This document shows positions 1 through 5,655 of a DNA stretch of 7,738 nt, one piece after another. The notes beneath the pieces are model-generated. The model was not told the origin of the DNA. It made no database searches and saw only the letters and a list, made by a program, of their open reading frames with translations. The stretch comes from Actinomycetes bacterium (GTDB lineage: Bacteria > Actinomycetota > CALGFH01), in assembly GCA_030152105.1 (NCBI GenBank), contig JASLIH010000441.1, positions 1 to 7,738 on the forward strand, given 5' to 3'. The stretch's first letter is position 1; each line of letters opens with the position of its first letter. The position numbers were made by a program, and so were the translations under genes.

Positions 1-842
1 GCCTGGGTGATCCAGGTCTTGGCCTCGGGCAGGTCGATGTAGTCGTTGGTGTTGACCCGCGGCCGGACCGCCTTGGCCAGGGCGACCAGCTGGTCGCGGG
101 CCATGTTGAGCTGGGCCTGGTCGCCGGTGTTGAGGTCGGTGACGCCGTTCTTGAGCAGGGTCATGCCGATGCCCTCGCGGTAGTCGTCGAGGATGCCGAC
201 CTTGCCGCGGTAGCGCTCGTCCCAGAGGGCCTCATAGGGGTTGGGCAGCTTGGCGATGTCGTCGGTGACCTTGTCGACCCGCCAGGCGATCCCGGTGCTG
301 TAGATCGTGTAGGGCACCGAGTAGTTCCAGCCCTGGTCGTACCAGGGGTTCTGGAACGCCGGCCAGACCTGCTCGATGTTGGGGATGTAGCTGTGGTTGA
401 GCGGCCGCAGGAAGTTCCCCTGGACCAGCTTGCCCAGGTAGTCGTAGGTCGGGAACAGCACGTCGAAGGCGACCTGGCCGCCGCGGAGCTTGGCCACCGC
501 CTCGTCCATGTTCCCGTAGGTCGAGACCTGCACCTTGACGTCGTACTTCTTGTACTTCTTCTCGAAGTCCTGCACGACCTTCTTGTAGATGTACTCGGAC
601 CAGTTGTAGACCCGCAGGGTGGCGCCCTGCTCGGGGGTCATGCCGTCGGCGATCCGGCCCGCCTCGGCGGGGACCGGCCAGGTGACGGGGTTGTCGGGGC
701 TGGCCAGCTGGGGGCCGCCGGCGCCGGGAGCGGCCCCGGTGGCGTCGCGCTTGCCGCACGCCGACAGCAGCACGCCGCCGGAGACGGCCAGCGCCGTGGC
801 GGCGGAGCGGGAGAGGAAGGCTCGGCGGCTCATCTCGGCCAT
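1..842 (-). CDS. Polyamine-type (PotD-like) ABC transporter substrate-binding lipoprotein, 3' end outside window
   Basis: Extracytoplasmic solute-binding protein expected to capture a polyamine or related amine and deliver it to an ABC importer. 280 codons are visible with no stop; family members are about 340-400 aa, so the C-terminus lies beyond the left edge. The N-terminus has a twin-arginine motif SRRAFL (residues 5-10), a hydrophobic stretch and a lipobox LSAC with Cys29, so it reads as a Tat-exported lipoprotein. Family motifs are LRVYNWSEYI (76-85), then FDVLFPTYDYLGKL, and YSVPYTIYSTGIAWR (174-188), typical of the PotD/PotF/SpuD group. The ATG at 840-842 is chosen over the in-frame ATG at 831-833 because AGGAGG lies 5 nt upstream of it. 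It is divergent from the acyl-CoA dehydrogenase. The permeases may follow it beyond the edge. Family assignment is firm; the substrate (putrescine, spermidine or another amine) is not determined. Confidence 0.9.
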   Translation of the reverse strand, partial: MAEMSRRAFLSRSAATALAVSGGVLLSACGKRDATGAAPGAGGPQLASPDNPVTWPVPAEAGRIADGMTPEQGATLRVYNWSEYIYKKVVQDFEKKYKKYDVKVQVSTYGNMDEAVAKLRGGQVAFDVLFPTYDYLGKLVQGNFLRPLNHSYIPNIEQVWPAFQNPWYDQGWNYSVPYTIYSTGIAWRVDKVTDDIAKLPNPYEALWDERYRGKVGILDDYREGIGMTLLKNGVTDLNTGDQAQLNMARDQLVALAKAVRPRVNTNDYIDLPEAKTWITQ

Positions 843-847
843 GGCTG

Positions 848-853
848 CCTCCT
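848..853 (-). promoter_or_regulatory. Ribosome binding site of the substrate-binding protein gene
   Basis: A perfect AGGAGG on the minus strand, 5 nt before the ATG at 840-842. It settles the start codon, because the alternative ATG three codons later would be 14 nt away. Confidence 0.8.
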
Positions 854-872
854 GAGCTTGCGGATGCGCCGA

Positions 873-901
873 AAATTACAATAAACTGAACGTTCAGTCA
901 A
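873..901 (-). promoter_or_regulatory. Putative sigma-70-type promoter of the substrate-binding protein gene
   Basis: On the minus strand TTGACT (896-901, 5 of 6 to the -35 consensus) is followed after exactly 17 bp by TAATTT (873-878, a weak -10 match). Transcription would start near 866, leaving a leader of about 24 nt that carries the AGGAGG. The segment is a conspicuously AT-rich island in a very GC-rich window. The -35 box lies largely inside the TetR-type palindrome, so a bound repressor would block polymerase. Inferred from sequence alone. Confidence 0.5.
885..901. promoter_or_regulatory. TetR-type operator, site 1 (divergent binding-protein / dehydrogenase promoter)
   Basis: Positions 885-898 form a perfect 14-bp palindrome ACTGAACGTTCAGT. 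Read on the minus strand the 17-bp site is TTGACTGAACGTTCAGT, identical at 15 of 17 positions to a site at 5607-5623 next to the tetR-family gene in this window. Size and symmetry suit a TetR-family dimer, and the location between divergent genes suits control of both. Binding by the local regulator is inferred, but the shared site makes it a strong inference. Confidence 0.72.
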
Positions 902-918
902 TGTTCCGGCGCCGTCCC

Positions 919-924
919 GGGGAG
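919..924 (+). promoter_or_regulatory. Ribosome binding site of the acyl-CoA dehydrogenase gene
   Basis: GGGGAG lies 8 nt before the GTG at 933. The in-frame ATG at 951 has no purine-rich Shine-Dalgarno sequence before it, so the GTG start is preferred. Confidence 0.6.
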
Positions 925-932
925 TCCGTTTC

Positions 933-2111
933 GTGGGCCAAAGTTATCCGATGTCGGAGGCGGACCGGGAGATCCAGGCGGCCGCCAGGGCCCTGGCCGA
1001 CGAGCTGATCCCCGCTGAGGTCGAGGCCGAGCTGGCTGGCGGCGAGCTGCCCGACGGGCAGCTGGAGGCCCACCGGCGCCGGGTCGCCGAGCTGGGCTTC
1101 GAGGCCATCAACATGCCCAAGGAGCTCGGCGGGGGCGGCTTCACGACCTTCCAGCAGGTGCTGGTCCAGGAGCAGATCGGCCGGGTGACCAACGCGCTCG
1201 GCTGGGTGGTCCACACCCCGGCGTCCTGGCTGCCCGAGGTGGCCACCACCGAGCAGCTGGACCGGTGGGTCGTCCCCACCATCCGCGGCGATCGCCGCGA
1301 GTGCTACGCCATCACCGAGGAGGGTGCCGGCTCCGACGTCGACGCCATCAAGGCCACGGCCACCCGCGACGGTGACGGCTACCTGCTCAACGGGGTCAAG
1401 TGGCACGTGACCTCCTTCAACCACGCCGACCACGTGTTCTTCCAGGGCAAGCTGGCCGGCGGGGCCAACGCCGGCGCCCACGCCCTGTTCGTGCTCGACA
1501 CCGACACCCCCGGCGTCCGGGTGGTGCGGACCCCCGCCTACAGCCACACCTACCCCTACCACCACCCGGTGGTCGCCTTCGAGGACGTCCGCGTCCCGGC
1601 CGGCCAGCTGATCGGCGCCGAGGGCGACGGCATGCGCTTCGTCTACGAGTGGTTCCGCTACGAGCGCCTGATGATCGCGGCCAGGTCGCTGGGGGCGGCC
1701 GAGCGGCTGATCGAGGAGGCGACCGCCTTCGCCCGCGAACGGCACGCCTACGGCCAGCCCATCCTCGGCTACCAGGCGATCCAGTTCATGCTGGCCGACT
1801 CGCTGACCGAGCTGTGGGCGGCCCGGCTGATGACCTACCAGACCGCCCACGGCATCGACAGCGACCTCGACGTCAAGGTCCAGCACGCCCAGTGCTCCAT
1901 GGCCAAGCTGTACGCCTCCGAGATGGCCGGGCGGGTCGCCGACCGGGCGGTCCAGATCTTCGGGGGCCGCGGCTACATGCGCGAGAACGTCGCCGAGCGC
2001 TTCTTCCGGGAGCTGCGGGTGGACAGGATCTGGGAGGGCACCTCGGAGATCCAGCGGGCGATCATCGCCGACCAGCTGGCCAAGCGTGGTGTCGCCCCGC
2101 TGACCGGATAG
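933..2111 (+). CDS. Acyl-CoA dehydrogenase family protein
   Basis: FAD-dependent flavoenzyme of the acyl-CoA dehydrogenase family, 392 aa, normal length. It should introduce an alpha,beta double bond into an acyl-CoA and pass electrons to electron-transfer flavoprotein in the cytoplasm. Domains in order: N-terminal helical domain (about 7-118), middle beta domain (about 123-220) starting with signature AITEEGAGSD (126-135), and C-terminal helical domain (about 230-385) with signature QIFGGRGYMRE. The IWEGTSEIQ segment carries Glu368, at the place of the catalytic base in medium- and short-chain enzymes, so the enzyme looks active. The GTG start has a Shine-Dalgarno at the right distance. It is divergent from the binding-protein gene and probably controlled by the palindrome at 885-901. 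Seven bp separate it from the aminotransferase, implying one operon. The acyl substrate is unknown; no ETF genes are visible here. Confidence 0.93.
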   Translation: MGQSYPMSEADREIQAAARALADELIPAEVEAELAGGELPDGQLEAHRRRVAELGFEAINMPKELGGGGFTTFQQVLVQEQIGRVTNALGWVVHTPASWLPEVATTEQLDRWVVPTIRGDRRECYAITEEGAGSDVDAIKATATRDGDGYLLNGVKWHVTSFNHADHVFFQGKLAGGANAGAHALFVLDTDTPGVRVVRTPAYSHTYPYHHPVVAFEDVRVPAGQLIGAEGDGMRFVYEWFRYERLMIAARSLGAAERLIEEATAFARERHAYGQPILGYQAIQFMLADSLTELWAARLMTYQTAHGIDSDLDVKVQHAQCSMAKLYASEMAGRVADRAVQIFGGRGYMRENVAERFFRELRVDRIWEGTSEIQRAIIADQLAKRGVAPLTG

Positions 2112-2118
2112 GAGAGCC

Positions 2119-3486
2119 ATGACGGTGTCGATGTCGGTCGGGACCCGCCTTGACGAGCTGATCGACGCCCAGGAGCAGCAGTTCATGGACCGCCAGCCCG
2201 CCTCCCGGGCCCTGCTGGAGCGGGCCGCCGGGTCGCTGGCCGGCGGGGTCACCTCGAGCTGGCAGATCTCCCGGCCCCAGGCCGTCTGGATCAGCCACGG
2301 CCGCGGCTCCCGGGTCTGGGACGCCGACGGCGACGAGTACGTCGACCTGCACGGCGGCTACGGCGTCATGGCCGTCGGCCACGCCCACCCGGCGGTGGTG
2401 GCCGCGGTCAGCGACCGGGTCGCCAAGGGCACCCACTTCGCCCAGCCGACCTCCGAGGCCATTGTGGTCGCCGAGGAGCTGAAGCGGCGCTTCGGCCTGC
2501 CGCTGTGGCGCTTCGCCAACTCCGGCACCGAGGCGACCATGGACGCCGTCCACCTGATGCGGGCCATCACCGGGCGCTCGCGGATCGTCAAGGTCGAGGG
2601 CTGCTACCACGGCCACCACGACTCGGTGCAGGTGTCGGTGTACCAGCCGCTGGAGGAGATCGGCCCCGCCCACGGGCCGGCCAGCGCGGTCGCCTCCAGC
2701 GGCATCCCGGCCGAGATCGTCGAGCTGACCTCGATCGTGCCCTACAACGACCTCGAGGTGACCGAGCGGGTCTTCGCCGAGCACGCCGGCCAGATCGCCG
2801 GCATGCTGCTCGAGCCGGTGATGATGAACGCCGGCATCATCCCGCCCCAGCCCGGCTACCTGGAGGGCCTGGCCGAGCTGACCCGGCGCCATGGCGCCCT
2901 GCTGGCCTTCGACGAGGTCAAGACCGGCGTCACCGCCGCCCCCGGCGGGGCGGTCGAGCGCTACGGGGTCACCCCCGACATCATCTGCCTGGCCAAGGCG
3001 ATCGGCGGCGGGCTGTCCACCGCCGCCATCGGCGGCAGCCAGGAGGTCATGGACCATATCACCAGCGGCCACTACGACCAGGTCGGCACCTTCAACGGCA
3101 ACCCCCTGGCCATGGCCGCCGCCGGGGCCGCCCTGACCGAGGTGCTCACCCCGGCCGCCTACCGCCAGATCGCCGGCCTCCAGCAGCGGATGGTCGAGGG
3201 GGTCGAGGGGGTCCTTCACCGGACCGGCCTGCCCGCCTACGTGGTCGCCATCGGGGCCAAGGGCTGTGTCACCTTCTCCCCCACCCCGGTCCGCAACTAC
3301 CGGGACTTCCTGGCCATCGACGACCGCTGGAGCCACTGCCACTGGCTCTACCAGCACAACGGCGGCGTGTTCCTGCCCCCATGGGGCAAGGCCGAGCAGT
3401 GGCTGCTGTCGGCCCAGCACACCGGCGAGGACGTCGACCGTTTCCTGGACAACTTCGCCGCCTTCGCCGACGACGTCAGCCGCTGA
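2119..3486 (+). CDS. Class III PLP-dependent aminotransferase (HemL-like fold)
   Basis: PLP enzyme of fold type I, class III, 455 aa, expected to transfer an amino group between an amine or amino acid and a keto acid in the cytoplasm. Visible motifs: ANSGTEA phosphate-binding turn (from Asn134), GCYHGHHDS (161-169), AFDEVKTG with Asp265 for the pyridine nitrogen, AKAIGGG with Lys293 as the Schiff-base lysine, and GTFNGNPLAMAA (323 on) with Thr324 for the neighbouring subunit's phosphate. All key residues are present. The pattern resembles glutamate-1-semialdehyde aminomutase, and also the related beta-amino-acid and general 'aspartate aminotransferase family' proteins. A catabolic setting with a dehydrogenase and amine transporter argues against a haem-synthesis role. 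An AGGAG overlapping the upstream stop codon sets the ATG start. The amino donor is not determined. Confidence 0.9.
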   Translation: MTVSMSVGTRLDELIDAQEQQFMDRQPASRALLERAAGSLAGGVTSSWQISRPQAVWISHGRGSRVWDADGDEYVDLHGGYGVMAVGHAHPAVVAAVSDRVAKGTHFAQPTSEAIVVAEELKRRFGLPLWRFANSGTEATMDAVHLMRAITGRSRIVKVEGCYHGHHDSVQVSVYQPLEEIGPAHGPASAVASSGIPAEIVELTSIVPYNDLEVTERVFAEHAGQIAGMLLEPVMMNAGIIPPQPGYLEGLAELTRRHGALLAFDEVKTGVTAAPGGAVERYGVTPDIICLAKAIGGGLSTAAIGGSQEVMDHITSGHYDQVGTFNGNPLAMAAAGAALTEVLTPAAYRQIAGLQQRMVEGVEGVLHRTGLPAYVVAIGAKGCVTFSPTPVRNYRDFLAIDDRWSHCHWLYQHNGGVFLPPWGKAEQWLLSAQHTGEDVDRFLDNFAAFADDVSR

Positions 3487-3527
3487 CGGCGGCCGGCTGC
3501 CCCTTCGGGACGAGTACGCAGGGCGCC

Positions 3528-3543
3528 TCGGCAGATCTGCCGA
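3528..3543. repeat. Perfect 16-bp palindrome
   Basis: TCGGCAGATCTGCCGA is fully self-complementary. As RNA it could form a 6-bp stem with a GATC loop, but no T tract follows, so it is a poor intrinsic terminator candidate. It lies 42 bp after the aminotransferase stop and could be a protein-binding site or part of a transcript end. The function is unknown. Confidence 0.5.
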
Positions 3544-3627
3544 TGGGCCGATCCGCGGACCTCGTCGATGCATCGGGACAAGGAAGCAGTCCGCAGCCGC
3601 CGCGGAGCCCTCGGAGGGGGAAGCAGC

Positions 3628-3732
3628 ATGATGGTTGATCGCAGGCGCTGTGGCTGGGGAGCCGTGCTGGCGGCCGTGACCCTGTTCGCCACCCTGGTGC
3701 TGACCGTGCCGGCCGGCCCCGGGATCAGCTGA
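3628..3732 (+). CDS. Possible small membrane peptide (34 aa), hypothetical
   Basis: Short open frame starting with two ATG codons and ending in TGA at 3730-3732, preceded 7 nt upstream by a strong GGAGGGGG. The product has a basic N-terminus (VDRRRC), one hydrophobic helix GAVLAAVTLFATLVLTV (about 11-27) and a short polar tail, so it would be a single-pass membrane peptide or a bare signal sequence. Codon third positions are GC-rich as in the neighbouring genes. It lies between the aminotransferase and the ABC ATPase on the same strand. I do not recognise a family. It could equally be a degenerate remnant of an exported protein or a chance frame in GC-rich DNA, so confidence is limited. Confidence 0.42.
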   Translation: MMVDRRRCGWGAVLAAVTLFATLVLTVPAGPGIS

Positions 3733-3750
3733 TCCGGAGCCCCAGCTGGG
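3722..3750. repeat. Two tandem perfect palindromes upstream of the ABC ATPase gene
   Basis: GGATCAGCTGATCC (3722-3735, 14 bp) and CCCAGCTGGG (3741-3750, 10 bp) are each fully self-complementary, share the core CAGCTG and have centres 17 bp apart. The first overlaps the stop codon of the possible small peptide gene. They sit about 45-75 bp before the ATPase start, where an operator or transcript-end hairpin could lie. They do not resemble the TetR-type sites. The function is unknown. Confidence 0.42.
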
Positions 3751-3763
3751 CGGGTTACCATGC

Positions 3764-3782
3764 CAGCGGCGGAACGTCGCTG
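3764..3782 (+). promoter_or_regulatory. Potential RNA hairpin abutting the ABC ATPase ribosome binding site
   Basis: The 19-nt stretch folds on paper into an 8-bp stem (one G-U pair) closed by a GAA triloop, and ends directly before the AAAGGGG Shine-Dalgarno at 3783-3789. It could influence translation of the ATPase. A short frame ATG...TGA of 7 codons (3760-3783) also covers it. Seen by eye only. Confidence 0.35.
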
Positions 3783-3789
3783 AAAGGGG
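3783..3789 (+). promoter_or_regulatory. Ribosome binding site of the ABC ATPase gene
   Basis: AAAGGGG with a 7-nt gap to the GTG at 3797 supports that start codon. Confidence 0.6.
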
Positions 3790-3796
3790 TCCCCGC

Positions 3797-4879
3797 GTGG
3801 GCGGAGGCGAGATCCGGCTGGTCGGGCTGGTCAAGCGGTTCGAGGACGTCACCGCCGTGGACGGCATCGACCTGGACGTGCCCGGAGGCGAGTTCTTCGC
3901 CCTGCTCGGCCCGTCGGGCTGCGGCAAGACGACCACCCTGCGGCTGGTCGCCGGGTTCGAGCAGCCGACCGACGGGCGCATCCTGCTCGACGGGACCGAC
4001 ATGGCCCGGACCCCGCCCCACAAGCGCAAGGTCAACACCGTCTTCCAGAGCTACGCCCTGTTCCCGTTCCTGAGCGTGGCCGACAACGTCGCCTTCGGGC
4101 TGCGGTTCCAGGACGTGGACAAGGGCGAGACCAGGCGGCGGGTCGCCGAGGCCCTGGCCCTTGTGCAGCTCCAGGGCCTGGAGCGGCGCCGCCCGGCCCA
4201 GCTGTCGGGCGGTCAGCAGCAGCGGGTCGCGCTGGCCAGGGCGCTGGTCCTCAACCCGTCGGTGCTGCTGCTGGACGAGCCGCTGGGAGCCCTGGACGCC
4301 AAGCTCCGCAAGGCCCTCCAGGTCGAGCTCAAGGCGCTCCAGGAGGCGGTCGGGATCACCTTCGTCTACGTGACCCACGACCAGGAGGAGGCCCTGACCA
4401 TGTCGGACCGGCTGGCCGTGATGGCCGGCGGCCGCATCGAGCAGGTCGGCCCCCCGGCCGAGCTGTACGACGAGCCGGCCAGCACCTATGTGGCCGGGTT
4501 CCTGGGCGTGGCCAACCTGTTCACGGGGACGGCCAGCGGGCGCGACGGCGGCGGCAGCTGCCGGGTCCGGCTGGGCGAGTTCGAGCTTGTGGCGGCCGGG
4601 GGCGACACCGGCGCCAGCGGGGAGGTCCGGGTGGTCATCCGGCCCGAGCGGGTACGGCTGGAGGACTACGGGACGACCGGCCCCAACCGGGTCCCGGGCA
4701 TGGTCGAGCGCCTCGTCTACCAGGGGGCGGCGACCCAGCTGGTGGTCCGCCTGGCCAACGGCGAGCCGCTCCAGGCGCTGGTCCAGAACCAGGGCCAGCC
4801 CATCTCCTGGCAGCAGGGCACGGCCATCGCCGTGCACCTGCCGGCCGACGCCCTGCGGGTGCTGCCCGAGTCAGCCTGA
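3797..4879 (+). CDS. potA: PotA-type ABC transporter ATP-binding protein (spermidine/putrescine importer ATPase)
   Basis: ATP-hydrolysing subunit of an ABC importer, 360 aa, usual length for PotA. It works as a dimer on the cytoplasmic face of the membrane and should power the transporter fed by the PotD-like binding protein. Motifs in order: Walker A GPSGCGKT (38-45), Q-loop with Gln84 in NTVFQSYALFPF, ABC signature LSGGQQQR (136-143), Walker B VLLLDE (156-161), D-loop ALDAKLR, and H-loop THDQEEA with His194. All catalytic residues are intact. A TOBE-type beta domain follows from about residue 275 (VVIRPERVRL) to the end. The NTVFQSYALFP segment is characteristic of the PotA group, although related Fe(III), sulfate and sugar ATPases look similar. 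The GTG start is supported by AAAGGGG. The gene stands apart from any permease in this window, and its 3' end overlaps the convergent tetR-family gene by 9 bp. Confidence 0.92.
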   Translation: MGGGEIRLVGLVKRFEDVTAVDGIDLDVPGGEFFALLGPSGCGKTTTLRLVAGFEQPTDGRILLDGTDMARTPPHKRKVNTVFQSYALFPFLSVADNVAFGLRFQDVDKGETRRRVAEALALVQLQGLERRRPAQLSGGQQQRVALARALVLNPSVLLLDEPLGALDAKLRKALQVELKALQEAVGITFVYVTHDQEEALTMSDRLAVMAGGRIEQVGPPAELYDEPASTYVAGFLGVANLFTGTASGRDGGGSCRVRLGEFELVAAGGDTGASGEVRVVIRPERVRLEDYGTTGPNRVPGMVERLVYQGAATQLVVRLANGEPLQALVQNQGQPISWQQGTAIAVHLPADALRVLPESA

Positions 4880-5533
4880 GGCGGCGTGGCGGCGTGGCCG
4901 GACCAGGTGGTCGCGCTCCTCGGGGGTCCAGGAGAAGCCGAGCTCTCCCGAGCAGGTGTCCATGCACAGGTCGAACATGCGCTCGCGGTCGACCTCCGGG
5001 TCCTTGAGCACGACCAGGATGGCCAGCCCGTCGATCAGGGCGGCCAGCCGCAGGGCGAAGACGGCCGGGTCGACCCGGGCGAACTCGCCGGCGGCCTGGC
5101 CCTCACGGACGATCTCGGCGATGGTGACGCGCCAGCGCTGGTCCAGCGCCTGGCGGTCCCGAGCAACGTCCGGGTCGCGCGGCGCCCTGGCCCACAGGTC
5201 CAGCCACAGCACCCACTCGTCGAAGTCGTCCTCGGCCTCCCCGACCGAGCACGAGCAGCGGACCAGCTCGACCAGCCGGTCGCGGGCGCTGGCCATCTCG
5301 GCCACCGCGTCCGCGGTCCTGGCGTAGAACTGCTCGTCGGCGAACGACAGGGCCTCGGCCAGCAGGATGTCCTTCTTGCCGAAGTAGTAGATGACCAGGG
5401 CGGGACTGGTCCCGGCCTGGTCGGCCACATCCTTGATCCCGGTGTCGCAGAGGCCCTTCTCGGCGATCACCTGCACGGCGGCCTTCAGGATCTGCCGGCG
5501 CCGTGCGTCGGAAAGCTTGCGTCGTGGGCTCAT
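4871..5533 (-). CDS. TetR/AcrR family transcriptional regulator
   Basis: DNA-binding repressor-type regulator, 220 aa. The TetR N-terminal helix-turn-helix spans about residues 10-58 (ILKAAVQVIAEKG, IKDVADQAG, then the recognition segment TSPALVIYYFGKKDIL). The C-terminal ligand and dimer region has the spacing of BetI-like C-terminal domains (WVLWLDLWARA, then AALIDGLAIL), a resemblance judged by eye. The ATG at 5531-5533 is chosen because GGAG lies about 5-6 nt upstream. An in-frame ATG at 5599 would start only 8 bp from the operator and add 22 residues unlike the family. It is divergent from the FAD oxidoreductase with a palindrome between them, the classic autoregulated layout. The second copy of that palindrome at 885-901 suggests wider control of the cluster. 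The inducer is unknown; an amine or acyl-CoA intermediate is plausible. Confidence 0.93.
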   Translation of the reverse strand: MSPRRKLSDARRRQILKAAVQVIAEKGLCDTGIKDVADQAGTSPALVIYYFGKKDILLAEALSFADEQFYARTADAVAEMASARDRLVELVRCSCSVGEAEDDFDEWVLWLDLWARAPRDPDVARDRQALDQRWRVTIAEIVREGQAAGEFARVDPAVFALRLAALIDGLAILVVLKDPEVDRERMFDLCMDTCSGELGFSWTPEERDHLVRPRRHAASG

Positions 5534-5606
5534 GGCTGCTCCAGGATCTCGGCGTCGAGGTGCAGTATGGCCTGCCGGGCTTGTCCGGTGTCCACCCACA
5601 TCTTAG

Positions 5607-5623
5607 ACTGACTGTTCAGTCAA
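5607..5623. promoter_or_regulatory. TetR-type operator, site 2 (divergent regulator / oxidoreductase promoter)
   Basis: On the minus strand the site reads TTGACTGAACAGTCAGT, matching site 1 at 15 of 17 positions. It holds two overlapping symmetries: ACTGA-N4-TCAGT, centred as in site 1, and TGACTG-N2-CAGTCA (5609-5622). It lies 33 bp before the oxidoreductase ATG and 74 bp before the regulator ATG, in a local AT-richer patch. A possible -10 box TAAGAT for the regulator (minus strand, 5600-5605) adjoins it. Autorepression and repression of the oxidoreductase operon are inferred. Confidence 0.75.
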
Positions 5624-5646
5624 AGATAGGCCCGGAGGAACCAGCT

Positions 5647-5651
5647 GGAGG
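5647..5651 (+). promoter_or_regulatory. Ribosome binding site of the FAD oxidoreductase gene
   Basis: GGAGG 4 nt before the ATG at 5656. It decides the start, since the frame stays open 51 codons further upstream across the operator and regulator start. Confidence 0.75.
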
Positions 5652-5655
5652 TGCC

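Larger units (their letters stand above)
3487..3796. other. 310-bp gap between the aminotransferase and ABC ATPase genes
   Basis: The gap probably separates two transcription units. It contains a possible 34-codon membrane peptide gene (3628-3732), perfect palindromes at 3528-3543, 3552-3559 (TCCGCGGA), 3566-3575 (CGATGCATCG), 3722-3735 and 3741-3750, and a hairpin at 3764-3782 next to the ATPase ribosome binding site. A weak 5-bp stem occurs at 3488-3501 just past the aminotransferase stop, without a T tract. I see no copy of the TetR-type site here and no good -35/-10 pair. Confidence 0.6.

Noticed and set aside
232..759. Arg-rich minus-strand frame inside the binding-protein gene
   Set aside because: It lies in a different frame from the one carrying the Tat signal, lipobox and PotD motifs; a frame shadow.
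894..2252. Long antisense open frame across the acyl-CoA dehydrogenase gene
   Set aside because: Low-complexity Gly/Val/Leu/Asp-rich product without family motifs; it mirrors the dehydrogenase codons and is expected in GC-rich DNA.
2119..3486. Naming the aminotransferase hemL
   Set aside because: Motifs are shared with several class III groups, and the operon context is catabolic; no haem genes are nearby.
3488..3501. Intrinsic terminator after the aminotransferase gene
   Set aside because: Only a 5-bp stem with a G-U pair and no T tract; not enough to call.
2062..4038. 658-codon antisense open frame over the aminotransferase and start of the ABC ATPase
   Set aside because: It crosses two convincing plus-strand genes, is repetitive in composition and has no recognisable domain; stop codons are simply rare at this GC content.
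5534..5599. Upstream start of the TetR-family gene at 5599
   Set aside because: It would add 22 residues without homology, begin right beside the operator and lack a good Shine-Dalgarno; the ATG at 5531-5533 has one.
5503..5655. Upstream start of the FAD oxidoreductase at 5503
   Set aside because: The extension would overlap the regulator gene and operator. The Rossmann motif begins right after the ATG at 5656, which has GGAGG in front.
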